Assembly: GCF_032854445.1 (NCBI RefSeq)
Contig: NW_027018039.1
Span: 1-64,000 of the forward strand
Length of the DNA: 64,000 bases
Origin: Liolophura sinensis
Taxonomy: Eukaryota > Mollusca > Polyplacophora > Chitonida > Chitonidae
Reading direction: 5' to 3'
Below the pieces are notes generated by a model. It saw nothing but the letters and a program-made list of their open reading frames with translations. It was not told where the DNA came from and did not search any database. The translations under genes were made by a program, and so were the position numbers. Of the stretch, positions 50,226 through 63,299 are shown piece after piece (the first letter of the stretch is position 1; every line of letters begins with the position of its first letter).

Positions 50226-52022
50226 TACATAAAAAACACAAGGTACTTCATACATTCTGCTGTAAAAAGTACAACTGAACACTGACCCACTTCAGTAAGG
50301 TGCCAAAAGATGCGGAATTGAGCCAGGCATCGGCAGCTGTTGAAAAATTGCAAATTTCCCTGGTTTCCATGGAGTAAGAGCCGTTGCTGGGCACGTGATT
50401 ATGACATAAATGATTATTTAATTGTCGCTACAGCCAAAAGTATTTGTCGGAGAGCAACGCGGTTTGCACCATTCGATTTCTCGTCACAAAATACGTCGGA
50501 TTAGCTTCTTACCAGCAGCACTGGAACAGTTTTTCCACTTTTGCATTTTTACCTGGTCTTTTTGTTAATTGAAATCGGCTACACTGTACTCTGTACAATC
50601 GCGACAGGTCATTACTATATTCAACTTTTTACTATAAGTTCTGTGCCCTTCAGTAGCCCAGAAGACATCAAATCTTTGGGCCAAGCCCATTTAACTCACC
50701 CAGCAATTGTCTTACTTCTAAGTCCAAGACAATCTCAATGTCTTTATCTACGTGTAGAAAAACCACACCATTTGTTTATATAAAACACAAGGTTCTTGAT
50801 ACAGTCTGCTGTAAAAAGTACAACTGAACACTGACCCACTTCAGTAAGGTGCCAAAAGATGCGGAATTGGGCCAGGCATCGGTAGCTGTTGAAAAATTGC
50901 AAATTTCCCTGGTTTCCATGGAGTAAGAGCCGTTGGTATGCACGTGATCATGACATCAATGATCAATCAATTGTCCCTGCAGCCAAAAGTATTGGTCGCA
51001 GAGCAACGCGGTTTGCACCATTCGATTTCTCGTCATAAAATACGTCGGATTAGCCTCTTACCAGCAGTACTGGAACATTTTTTCCACTTTTGCATGTTTG
51101 CCTGGTCTTTTTGTTAATTGAAACCGGCTACACTGTACTCTGTACAATCGCGACTGGTCATTACTATATTCAACTTTTGACTATAAGTTATGTGCCCTTC
51201 GGTAGCCCAGAAAACCTGAAATCTTTGGGCCAAGCCCATTTAACTCACCCAGCAATTGTCTTACTTCTAAGTCCAAGACAATCTCAATGTCTTTATCTAC
51301 GTGTAGAAAAACCACACCATTTGTACGTGAAAAACACAAGGTACTTGATACAGTCTGCTGTAAAAAGTACAACTGAACACTGACCCACTTCAGTAAGGTG
51401 CCAAAAGATGCGGAATTGGGCCAGGCATCGGTAGCTGTTGAAAAATTGCAAATTTCCCTGGTTTCCATGGAGTAAGAGCCGTTGCTACGCACGTGATTAT
51501 GACATAAATAATTATTTAATTGTCGCTACAGCCAAAAGTATTGGTCGGAGAGCAACGCGGATTGCACCATTCGATTTCTCGTCACAAAATACGTCGGATT
51601 AGCCTCTTGCCAGCAGCACTGGAACAGTTTTTCCACTTTTGCATTTTTACCTGGTCTTTTTGTTAATTGAAATCGGCTACACTGTACTCTGTACAATCGC
51701 GACTGGTCATTACTATATTCAACTTTTGACTATAAGTTATGTGCCCTTCAGTTGCCCAGAAGACGTCAAATCTTTGGGCTAAGCCCATTTAACTCACATA
51801 GCAACTGTCTTACTTTTAAGACCAAGACAATCTCAATGTCTTTATCTACGTGTAGAAAAACCAGACCATTTGTACATAAATAAAAGGTACTTGATACAGT
51901 CTGCTGTAAAAAGTACAACTAAACACTGACCCACATTTATAAGGTGCCAAAAGATGCGGAAGTGGGCCAGGCATCGGCAGCTTTTAAAAAATTGCAAATA
52001 TCCATGGTTTCCATGGAGTAAG
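48732..52022 (+). repeat. 1647-bp trimer duplicated in tandem
   Basis: Monomers 48732, 49281 and 49830 are repeated at 50379, 50928 and 51477, an offset of exactly 1647. Markers: GTATTTGTCGG, GCGACAGG, TTTTTACTATAAG, TTTGTTTATATAAAAC, GGTATGCACGTGATC, CCCTGCAGCC, TGCATGTTTGCC, AAATAATTATTTAATTG. The trimer at 50379 has CAGTAGCCCAG and CAATCTCAATG, where the two upstream trimers have CAGTAGCCGAG and CAATATCAATG. The homology fades near 51740, where CAGTTGCCC and CACATAGC appear. Confidence 0.9.
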
Positions 52023-54114
52023 AGCCGTTGCTGGGCACGTGATTATGACATCAATGATCATTCAATTGTTGCAACAGCCAAAAGTATTGGTCGGAGAGCA
52101 ACGCGGATTGCACCATTCGATTTCTCGTCACAAAATACGTCGGATTAGCCTCTTACTAGTAGCACTGGAACAGTTTTTCCACTTTTGCATTTTTGCCTGG
52201 TCTTTTTGTTAATTGAAATCGGCTACACTGTACTCTGTACAATCGCGACTGGTCATTACTATATTCAACTTTTGACTATATGTTATGTGCCCTTCGGTAA
52301 CCCAGAAGACGTCAAGTCTTTGGGCTAAGCCCATTTAACTCACCCAGCAATTGTCTTACTTCTAAGTCCAAGCCAATCTCAATGTCTTTATCTACGTGTA
52401 GAAAAACCACACCATTTGTACATGAAAAACACAAGGTACTTGATACAGTCTGCTGTAAAAAGTACAACTGAACACTGACCCACTTCAGTAAGGTGCCAAA
52501 AGATGCGGAATTGAGCCAGGCATCGGCAGCTGTTGAAAAATTGCAAATTTCCCTGGTTTCCATGGAGTAAGAGCCGTTGCTGTGCACGTGATTATGACAT
52601 AAATGATCATTCAATTGTCACTACAGGCAAAAGTATTGGTCGGAGAGGAACGCGGTTTGCACCATTCGATTTTTCGTCACAAAATACGTCGGATTAGCCT
52701 CTTACCAGCAGCACTGGAACAATTTTTCCACTTTTGCATTTTTGCCTGGTCTTTTTCTTAATTGAAATCGGCTACACTGTACTATGTACCATCGCGACTG
52801 GTCATTACTATATTCAACTTTTGACTATATGTTATGTGCCCTTCGGTAGCCCAGAAGACGTCAAATCTTTGGGCTAAGCCCATTTAACTCACCCAGCAAT
52901 TGTCTTACTTCTAAGTCCAAGACAATCTCAATGTCTTTATCTACGTGTAGAAAAACCACACCATCTCTACATGAAAAACACAAGGTACTTGATACAGTCT
53001 GCTGTAAAAAGTACAACTAAACACAGACCCACTTCAGTAAGGTGCCAAAAGATGCGGAATTGAGCCAGGCATCGGCAGCTGTTGAAAAATTGCAAATTTC
53101 CCTGGTTTCCATGGAGTAAGAGCCGTTGCTACACACGTGATTATGACATAAATGATTATTTAATTGTCGCTACAGCCAAAAGTATTGGTCGGAGAGCAAC
53201 GCGGATTGCACCATTCGATTTCTCGTCACAAAATACGTCGGATTAGCCTCTTGCCAGCAGCACTGGAACAGTTTTTCCACTTTTGCATTTTTACCTGGTC
53301 TTTTTGTTAATTGAAATCGGCTACACTGTACTCTGTACAATCGCGACTGGTCATTACTATATTCAACTTTTGATTATAAGTTATGTGCCCTTCGGTAGCC
53401 CAGAAGACCTGAAATCTTTGGGCCAAGCCCATTTAACTCACCCAGCAATTGTCTTACTTCTAAGTCCAAGACAATCTCAATGTCTTTATCTACGTGTAGA
53501 AAAACCACACCATTTGTACATAAAAAACACAAGGTACTTGATACATTCTGCTGTAAAAAGTACAACTGAACACTGACCCACTTCAGTAAGGTGCCAAAAG
53601 ATGCGGAATTGAGCCAGGCATCGGCAGCTGTTGAAAAATTGCAAATTTCCCTGGTTTCCATGGAGTAAGAGCCGTTGCTGGGCACGTGATTATGACATAA
53701 ATGATTATTTAATTGTCGCTACAGCCAAAAGTATTTGTCGGAGAGCAACGCGGTTTGCACCATTCGATTTCTCGTCACAAAATACGTCGGATTAGCCTCT
53801 TACCAGCAGCACTGGAACAGTTTTTCCACTTTTGCATTTTTACCTGGTCTTTTGGTAATTGAAATCGGCTACACTGTACTCTGTACAATCGCGACTGGTC
53901 ATTACTATATTCAACTTTTGACTATAAGTTATGTGCCCTTCGGTAGCCCAGAAGACCTGAAATCTTGGGGCCAAGCCCATTTAACTCACCCAGCAATTGT
54001 CTTACTTCTAAGTCGAAGACAATCTCAATGTCTTTATCTACGTGTAGAAAAACCAGACCATTTGTACATAAATAAAAGGTACTTGATACAGTCTGCTGTA
54101 AAAAGTACAACAAA
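52023..54114. repeat. Diverse monomers between two HOR blocks
   Basis: Four monomers (52023, 52572, 53121, 53670) of mixed subtypes with no clear tandem partner next to them. Features: TTGTTGCAACAGCC near 52067, CCATCTCTACATG near 52962, ACACACGTG near 53131 (a likely CpG-to-TpG/CpA change from ACGCACGTG), and TACATAAATAAAAGG near 54065, also present at 51875, which shortens the A-rich tract. Confidence 0.8.
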
Positions 54115-57100
54115 ACACTGACCCACATTTATAAGGTGCCAAAAGATGCGGAAGTGGGCCAGGCATCGGCAGCTGTTAAAATATTGCAAATATCCCTGGT
54201 TTCCATGGAGTAAGAGCCGTTGATGGGCACGTGATTATAACATAAATGATCATTCAATTGTCGCTACAGGCAAAAGTATTGGTCGGAGAGCAACGCGGTT
54301 TGCACCATTCGATTTTCTCGTTACAAAATACGTCGGATTAGCCTCTTACTAGCAGCACTGGAACAGTTTTTCCACTTTTGCATTTTTACCTGGTCTTTTT
54401 GTTAATTGAAATCGGCTACACTGTACTCTGTACAATCGCGACTGGTCATTACTATATTCAACTTTTGACTATAAGTTATGTGCCCTTCGGTAGCCCAGAA
54501 GACCTGAAATCTTTGGGCTAAGCCCATTTAACTCACCCAGCAATTGTCTTACTTCTAAGTGCAAGACAATCTCAATGTCTTTATCTACGTGTAGAAAAAC
54601 CACACCATTTTGTACATAAAAAACACAAGGTACTTGATACAGTCTGCTGTATAAAGTACAACTGACCACAGACCCACATGAATAAGGTGCCAAAAGATGC
54701 GGAATTGAGCCAGGCATCGGCAGCTGTTGAAAAATTGCAAATTCCCTGGTTTCCATGGAGTAAGAGCCGTTGCTGGGCACGTGATTATGACATAAATGAT
54801 CATTCAATTGTCACAACTGCCAAAAGTATTGGTAGGAGAGGAACGCGGTTTGTACCATTCGATTTCTCGTCACAAGATACGTCGGATAGCTTCTTACCAG
54901 CAGCACTGGAACAGTTTTTCCACTTTTGCATTTTTACCTGGTCTTTTTGTTAATTGAAATCGGCTACACTTTCCTCTGTACAATCGCGACTGGTCATTAC
55001 TATATTCAACTTTTGACTATAAGTTATGTGCCCTTCGGTAGCCCAGAAGACTTGAATCTTTGGGCCAAGCCCATTTAACTCACCCAGCAATTGTCTTACT
55101 TCTAAGTCCAAGACAATCTCAATGTCTTTATCTACGTGTAGAAAAACCACACCATTTGTACGTGGAAAACACAAGGTACTTGATACAGTCTGCTGTAAAA
55201 AGTACAACTGAACACTGACCCACTTCAGTAAGGTGCCAAAAGATGCGGAATTGAGCCAGGCATCGGCAGCTGTTGAAAAATTGCAAATATCAATGGTTTC
55301 CATGGAGTAAGAGCCGTTGCTGTGCACGTGATTATGACATCAATGATCATTGAATTGTCACTACAGGCAAAAGTATTGGTCGGAGAGCAACGCGGTTTGC
55401 ACCATTCGATTTCTCGTCACAAAAATACGTCGGATTAGCCTCTTACTAGTAGCACTGGAGCAGTTTTTTCCACTTTTGCATTTTTGCCCTGGTCTTTTTG
55501 TTCATTGAAACCGGCTACACTGTACTCTGTACAATCGCGACTGGTCATTACTATATTCAACTTTTGACTATAAGTTATGTGCCCTTCGGTAGCCCAGAAG
55601 ACGTCAAATCTTTGGGCTAAGCCCATTTAACTCACCCAGCAATTGTCTTACTTCTAAGTCCAAGACAATCTCAATGTCTTTATCTACGTGTAGAAAAACC
55701 AGACCATTTGTATTTCCCTGGTTTCCATGGAGTAAGAGCCGTTGCTGTGCACGTGATTATGACATCAATGATCATTCAATTGTCACTACAGCCAAAAGTA
55801 TTGGTCGGAGAGCAACGCAGATTGCACCATTCGATTTCTCGTCACAAAATACGTCGGATTAGCCTCTTGCCAGCAGCACTGGAACAGTTTTTCCACTTTT
55901 GCATTTTTACCTGGTCTTTTTGTTAATTGAAATCGGCTACACTGTACTCTGTACAATCGCGACTGGTCATTACTATATTCAACTTTTGATTATAAGTTAT
56001 GTGCCCTTCGGTATCCCAGAAGACCTGAAATCTATGGGCTAAGCCTATTTAACTCACCCAGCAATTGCCTTACTTCTAAGTCCAAGACAATCTCAATGTC
56101 TTTATCTACGTGTAGAAAAACCACACCATTTGTACGTGAAAAACACAAGGTACTTGATACAGTCTGCTGTAAAAAGTACAACTGAACACTGACCCACTTC
56201 AGTAAGGTGCCAAAAGATGCGGAATTGAGCCAGGCATCGGCAGCTGTTGAAAAATTGCAAATTTCCCTGGTTTCCATGGAGTAAGAGCCGTTGATGGGCA
56301 CGTGATTATGACATAAATGATTATTCAATTGTCGCTACAGCCAAAAGTATTGGTCGGAGAGCAACGCGGATTGCACCATTCGATTTCTCGTCACAAAATA
56401 CGTCGGATTTTCCTCTTGCCAGCAGCACTGGAAAAGTTTTTCCAATTTTGCATTTCTACCTGGTCTTTTTGTTAATTGAAATCGGCTACACTGTACTATG
56501 TACCAACGCGACTGGTCATTACTATATTCAACTTTTGACTATAAGTTATGTGCCCTTCGGTAGCCCAGAAGACGTCAAATCTTTGGGCTAAGCCCATTTA
56601 ACTCACCCAGCAATTGTCTTACTTCTAAGTGCAAGACTATCTCAATGTCTTTATCTACGTGTAGAAAAACCACACCATTTGTACATGAAAAAACACAAGG
56701 TACTTGATACAGTCTGCTGTAAAAAGTACAACTGAACACTGACCCACTTCAGTAAGGTGCCAAAAGATGCGGAATTGAGCCAGGCATCGGCAGCTGTTGA
56801 AAAATTGCAAATTTCCCTGGTTTCCATGGAGTAAGAGCCGTTGCTACGCACGTGATTATGACATCAATGATTATTTAATTTGTCGCTACAGCCAAAAGTA
56901 TTGGTCGGAGAGCAACGCGGTTTGCACCATTCGATTTCTCGTCACAAAATACGTCGGATTAGCCTCTTGCCAGCAGCACTGGAACAGTTTTTCCACTTTT
57001 GCATTTTTACCTGGTCTTTTTGTTAATTGAAATCGGCTACACTGTACTCTGTACAATCGCGACTGGTCATTACTATATTCAACTTTTGACTATAAGTTAT

Positions 57101-58265
57101 GTGCCCTTCGGTAGCCCAGAAGACGTCAAATCTTTGGGCTAAGCCCATTTAACTCACCCAGCAATTGTCTTACTTCTAAGTCCAAGACAATCTCAATGTC
57201 TTTATCTACGTGTAGAAAAACCACACCATTTGTACATGAAAAACACAAGGTACTTGATACAGTCTGCTGTAAAAAGTACAACTGAACACTGACCCACTTC
57301 AGTAAGGTGCCAAAAGATGCGGAATTGAGCCAGGCATCGGCAGCTGTTGAAAAATTGCAAATTTCCCTGGTTTCCATGGAGCAAGAGCCGTTGCTACGCA
57401 CGTGATTATGACATAAATGATTATTTAATTGTCGCTACAGCCAAAAGTATTGGTCGGAGAGCAACGCGGATTGCACCATTCGATTTCTCGTCACAAAATA
57501 CGTCGGATTAGCCTCTTGCCAGCAGCACTGGAACAGTTTTTCCACTTTTGCATTTTTGCCTGGTCTTTTTGTTAATTGAAACCGGCTACACTGTACACTG
57601 TACAATCGCGACTGGTCATTACTATATTCAACTTTTGACTATAAGTTATGTGCCCTTCGGTAGCCCAGAAGACCTGAAATCTTTGGGCCAAGCCCATTTA
57701 ACTCACCCAGCAATTGCCTTACTTCTAAGTGCAAGACAATCTCAATGCCTTTATCTACGTGTAGAAAAACCACACCATTTGTACGTGAAAAACACAAGGT
57801 ACTTGATACAGTCCTGCTGTAAAAAGTACAACTGAACACTGACCCACTACAGTAAAATGCCAAAAGATGCGGAATTGAGCCAGGCATCGGCAGCTGTTGA
57901 AAAATTGCAAATTTCCCTGGTTTCCATGGAGTAAGAGCCGTTGCTGGGCACGTGATTATGACATAAATGATCATTCAATTGTCCCTACAGCCAAAAGTAT
58001 TGGTCGGAGAGCAACGCGGTTTGCACCATTCGATTTCTCGTCACAAAATACGTCGGATTAGCCTCTTACCAGCAGCACTGGAACAGTTTTTCCACTTTTG
58101 CATTTTTGGCTGGTCTTTTTGTTAATTGAAATCGGCTACACTGTACTATGTACAATCGCGACTGGTCATTACTATATTCAACTTTTGACTATAAGTTATG
58201 TGCCCTTCGGTAGCCCAGAAGACGTCAAATCTTTGGGCTAAGCCCATTTAACTCACCCAGCAATT
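54115..58265 (+). repeat. 8-monomer HOR with shortened period (about 4267 bp), copy 1
   Basis: Monomers 54215, 54765, 55312, 55737, 56286, 56836, 57386 and 57936 recur at 58485 to 62202 with offsets of 4266-4272 bp. Shared markers: TTAAAATATTGC, GATGGGCACGTGATTATAAC, TGTATAAAGTAC, ACAACTGCC with GGTAGGAG, CTTTCCTCTG, the 127-bp deletion, GGTATCCCAG with TCTATGGG, GGATTTTCC, ACCAACGCGAC, GACTATCTC, TTAATTTGTCGC, GAGCAAGAGCC, CACTACAGTAAAATG and TTTTGGCTGG. Small indels differ between the copies, for example CCATTTTGTAC near 54607 and a missing T in CAAATTCCC near 54738. Confidence 0.92.
55312..55736 (+). repeat. Deletion monomer, 127 bp missing (copy 1)
   Basis: A 425-bp monomer. Near 55708-55716 CATTTGTA is joined directly to TTTCCCTGG, removing monomer positions of about 400-526. 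That segment contains the A-rich tract, the GATACAGTCTGCTG stretch and CAGCTG. Three extra bases elsewhere in the copy (CAAAAATACG, GTTTTTTCC, GCCCTGG) explain the final length. Confidence 0.93.
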
Positions 58266-58384
58266 GTCCTATTTCTAAGTCCAAGACAATCTCAATGTCT
58301 TTATCTACGTGTAAAAAAACCACACCATTTGTACATAAAAAACAAAAGGTACTTGATACAGTCTGCTGTAAAAAGTACAACTAA

Positions 58385-61300
58385 ACACTGACCCACATTT
58401 ATAAGGTGCCAAAAGATGCGGGATTGGGCCAGGCATCGGCAGCTGTTAAAATATTGCAAATATCCCTGGTTTCCATGGAGTAAGAGCCGTTGATGGGCAC
58501 GTGATTATAACATAAATGATCATTCAATTGTCGCTACAGGCAAAAGTATTGGTCGGAGAGCAACGCGGTTTGCACCATTCGATTTTCTCGTTACAAAATA
58601 CGTCGGATTAGCCTCTTACCAGCAGCACTGGAACAGTTTTTCCACTTTTGCATTTTTACCTGGTCTTTTTGTTAATTGAAATCGGCTACACTGTACTCTG
58701 TACAATCGCGACTGGTCATTACTATATTCAACTTTTGACTATAAGTTATGTGCCCTTCGGTAGCCCAGAAGACCTGAAATCTTTGGGCTAAGCCCATTTA
58801 ACTCACCCAGCAATTGTCTTACTTCTAAGTGCAAGACAATCTCAATGTCTTTATCTACGTGTAGAAAAACCACACCATTTGTACATAAAAAACACAAGGT
58901 ACTTGATACAGTCTGCTGTATAAAGTACAACTGACCACAGACCCACATGAATAAGGTGCCAAAAGATGCGGAATTGAGCCAGGCATCGGCAGCTGTTGAA
59001 AAATTGCAAATTTCCCTGGTTTCCATGGAGTAAGAGCCGTTGCTGGGCACGTGATTATGACATAAATGATCAATCAATTGTCACAACTGCCAAAAGTATT
59101 GGTAGGAGAGCAACGCGGTTTGTACCATTCGATTTCTCGTCACAAGATACGTCGGATTAGCTTCTTACCAGCAGCACTGGAACAGTTTTTCCACTTTTGC
59201 ATTTTTACCTGGTCTTTTTGTTAATTGAAATCGGCTACACTTTCCTCTGTACAATCGCGACTGGTCATTACTATATTCAACTTTTGACTATAAGTTATGT
59301 GCCCTTCGGTAGCCCAGAAGACTTGAAATCTTTGGGCCAAGCCCATTTAACTCACCCAGCAATTGTCTTACTTCTAAGTCCAAGACAATCTCAATGTCTT
59401 TATCTACGTGTAGAAAAACCACACCATTTGTACGTGAAAAACACAAGGTACTTGATACAGTCTGCTGTAAAAAGTACAACTGAACACTGACCCACTTCAG
59501 TAAGGTGCCAAAAGATGCGGAATTGAGCCAGGCATCGGCAGCTGTTGAAAAATTGCAAATATCAATGGTTTCCATGGAGTAAGAGCCGTTGCTGTGCACG
59601 TGATTATGACATCAATGATCATTCAATTGTCACTACAGGCAAAAGTATTGGTTGGAGAGCAACGCGGTTTGCACCATTCGATTTCTCGTCACAAAATACG
59701 TCGGATTAGCCTCTTACTAGTAGCACTGGAGCAGTTTTTCCACTTTTGCATTTTTGCCTGGTCTTTTTGTTCATTGAAACCGGCTACACTGTACTCTGTA
59801 CAATCGCGACTGGTCATTACTATATTCAACTTTTGACTATAAGTTATGTGCCCTTCGGTAGCCCAGAAGACGTCAAATCTTTGGGCTAAGCCATTTAACT
59901 CACCCAGCAATTGTCTTACTTCTAAGTCCAAGACAATCTCAATGTCTTTATCTACGTGTAGAAAAACCAGACCATTTGTATTTCCCTGGTTTCCATGGAG
60001 TAAGAGCCGTTGCTGTGCACGTGATTATGACATCAATGATCATTCCAATTGTCACTACAGCCAAAAGTATTGGTCGGAGAGCAACGCAGATTGCACCATT
60101 CGATTTCTCGTCACAAAATACGTCGGATTAGCCTCTCGCCAGCAGCACTGGAACAGTTTTTCCACTTTTGCATTTTTACCTGGTCTTTTTGTTAATTGAA
60201 ATCGGCTACACTGTACTCTGTACAATCGCGACTGGTCATTACTATATTCAACTTTTGATTATAAGTTATGTGCCCTTCGGTATCCCAGAAGACCTGAAAT
60301 CTATGGGCTAAGCCTATTTAACTCACCCAGGCAATTGCCTTACTTCTAAGTCCAAGACAATCTCAATGTCTTTATCTACGTGTAGAAAAACCACACCATT
60401 TGTACGTGAAAAACACAAGGTACTTGATACAGTCTGCTGTAAAAAGTACAACTGAACACTGACCACTTCAGTAAGGTGCCAAAGATGCGGAATTGAGCCA
60501 GGCATCGGCAGCTGTTGAAAAATTGCAAATTTCCCTGGTTTCCATGGAGTAAGAGCCGTTGATGGGCACGTGATTATGACATAAATGATTATTCAATTGT
60601 CGCTACAGCCAAAAGTATTGGTCGGAGAGCAACGCGGATTGCACCATTCGATTTCTCGTCACAAAATACGTCGGATTTTCCTCTTGCCAGCAGCACTGGA
60701 AAAGTTTTTCCAATTTTGCATTTCTACCTGGTCTTTTTGTTAATTGAAATCGGCTACACTGTACTATGTACCAACGCGACTGGTCATTACTATATTCAAC
60801 TTTTGACTATAAGTTATGTGCCCTTCGGTAGCCCAGAAGACGTCAAATCTTTGGGCTAAGCCCATTTAACTCACCCAGCAATTGTCTTACTTCTAAGTGC
60901 AAGACTATCTCAATGTCTTTATCTACGTGTAGAAAAACCACACCATTTGTACATGAAAAACACAAGGTACTTGATACAGTCTGCTGTAAAAAGTACAACT
61001 GAACACTGACCCACTTCAGTAAGGTGCCAAAAGATGCGGAATTGAGCCAGGCATCGGCAGCTGTTGAAAAATTGCAAATTTCCCTGGTTTCCATGGAGTA
61101 AGAGCCGTTGCTGGGCACGTGATTATGACATCAATGATTATTTAATTTGTCGCTACAGCCAAAAGTATTGGTCGGAGAGCAACGCGGTTTGCACCATTCG
61201 ATTTCTCGTCACAAAATACGTCGGATTAGCCTCTTGCCAGCAGCACTGGAACAGTTTTTCCACTTTTGCATTTTTACCTGGTCTTTTTGTTAATTGAAAT

Positions 61301-62530
61301 CGGCTACACTGTACTCTGTACAATCGCGACTGGTCATTACTATATTCAACTTTTGACTATAAGTTATGTGCCCTTCGGTAGCCCAGAAGACGTCAAATCT
61401 TTGGGCTAAGCCCATTTAACTCACCCAGCAATTGTCTTACTTCTAAGTCCAAGACAATCTCAATGTCTTTATCTACGTGTAGAAAAACCACACCATTTGT
61501 ACATGAAAAACACAAGGTACTTGATACAGTCTGCTGTAAAAAGTACAACTGAACACTGACCCACTTCAGTAAGGTGCCAAAAGATGCGGAATTGAGCCAG
61601 GCATCGGCAGCTGTTGAAAAATTGCAAATTTCCCTGGTTTCCATGGAGCAAGAGCCGTTTCTACGCACGTGATTATGACATAAATGATTATTTAATTGTC
61701 GCTACAGCCAAAAGTATTGGTCGGAGAGCAACGCGGATTGCACCATTCGATTTCTCGTCACAAAATACGTCGGATTAGCCTCTTGCCAGCAGCACTGGAA
61801 CAGTTTTTCCACTTTTGCATTTTTGCCTGGTCTTTTTGTTAATTGAAACCGGCTACACTGTACACTGTACAATCGCGACTGGTCATTACTATATTCAACT
61901 TTTGACTATAAGTTATGTGCCCTTCGGTAGCCCAGAAGACCTGAAATCTTTGGGCTAAGCCCATTTAACTCACCCAGCAATTGCCTTACTTCTAAGTGCA
62001 AGACAATCTCAATGCCTTTATCTACGTGTAGAAAAACCACACCATTTGTACGTGAAAAACACAAGGTACTTGATACAGTCTGCTGTAAAAAGTACAACTG
62101 AACACTGACCCACTACAGTAAAATGCCAAAAGATGCGGAATTGAGCCAGGCATCGGCAGCTGTTGAAAAATTGCAAATTTCCCTGGTTTCCATGGAGTAA
62201 GAGCCGTTGCTGGGCACGTGATTATGACATAAATGATCATTCAATTGTCCCTACAGCCAAAAGTATTGCTCGGAGAGCAACGCGGTTTGCACCATTCGAT
62301 TTCTCGTCACAAAATACGTCGGATTAGCCTCTTACCAGCAGCACTGGAACAGTTTTTCCACTTTTGCATTTTTGGCTGGTCTTTTTGTTAATTGAAATCG
62401 GCTACACTGTACTATGTACAATCGCGACTGGTCATTACTATATTCAACTTTTGACTATAAGTTATGTGCCCTTCGGTAGCCCAGAAGACGTCAAATCTTT
62501 GGGCTAAGCCCATTTAACTCACCCAGCAAT
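58385..62530 (+). repeat. 8-monomer HOR with shortened period (about 4267 bp), copy 2
   Basis: Second copy of the 54115-58265 unit in the same monomer order with the same 127-bp deletion. Differences include CGGGATTGGG for CGGAAGTGGG near 58420, CTCTCGCC near 60134, an extra G in CCCAGGCAATTG near 60330, and CTGACCACTTC near 60461. Similarity ends within the monomer at 62202: the copy 1 partner (57936) has TGTCCTATTTC and a TTTATA tail, whereas this one has the common CACTTCAG tail. Confidence 0.92.
59584..60004 (+). repeat. Deletion monomer, 127 bp missing (copy 2)
   Basis: A 421-bp monomer with the identical CATTTGTATTTCCC breakpoint near 59975-59988, so the deletion predates the duplication of the HOR. 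It lacks the three extra bases seen in copy 1 and has lost one base in AAGCCATTTAAC near 59890. Confidence 0.93.
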
Positions 62531-63299
62531 TGTCTTACTTCTAAGTCCAAGACAATCTCAATGTGTTTATCTACGTGTAGAAAAACCACACCATTTGTAC
62601 ATGAAAAACACAAGGTACTTGATACAGTCTGCTGTAAAAAGTACAACTGAACACTGACCCACTTCAGTAAGGTGCCAAAAGATGCGGAATTGAGCCAGGC
62701 ATCGGCAGCTGTTGAAAAATTGCAAATTTCCCTGGTTTCCATGGAGTAAGAGCCGTTTCTGGGCACGTGATTATGACATAAGTGATCATTCAATTGTCAC
62801 TACAGCCAAAAGTATTGGTCGGAGAGCAACGCGGTTTGCACCATTCGATTTCTCGTCACAAAATACGTCGGATTAGCCTCTTACCAGCAGCACTGGAACA
62901 GTTTTTCCACTTTTGCATTTTTGCCTGGTCTTTTTGTTAATTGAAACCGGCTACACTGTACTCTGTACAATCGCGACTGGTCATTACTATATTCAGCTTT
63001 TGACTATAAGTTATGTGCAATTCGGTAGCCCAGAAGACCTGAAATCTTTGGGCTAAGCGCATTTAACTCACCCAGCAATTGTGTTTCTTCTAAGTGCAAG
63101 AGAATCTCAATGTCTTTATTTACGTGTAGAAAAACCACACCATTTGTACATAAAATTCACAAGGTACTTGATACAGTCTGCTGTAAAAAGTACAACTAAA
63201 CACTGACCCACATTTATAAGGTGCCAAAAGATGCGGAATGGGGTCAGGCATCGGCAGCTGTTGAAAAATTGCAAATTTCCCTGGTTTCCATGGAGTAAG

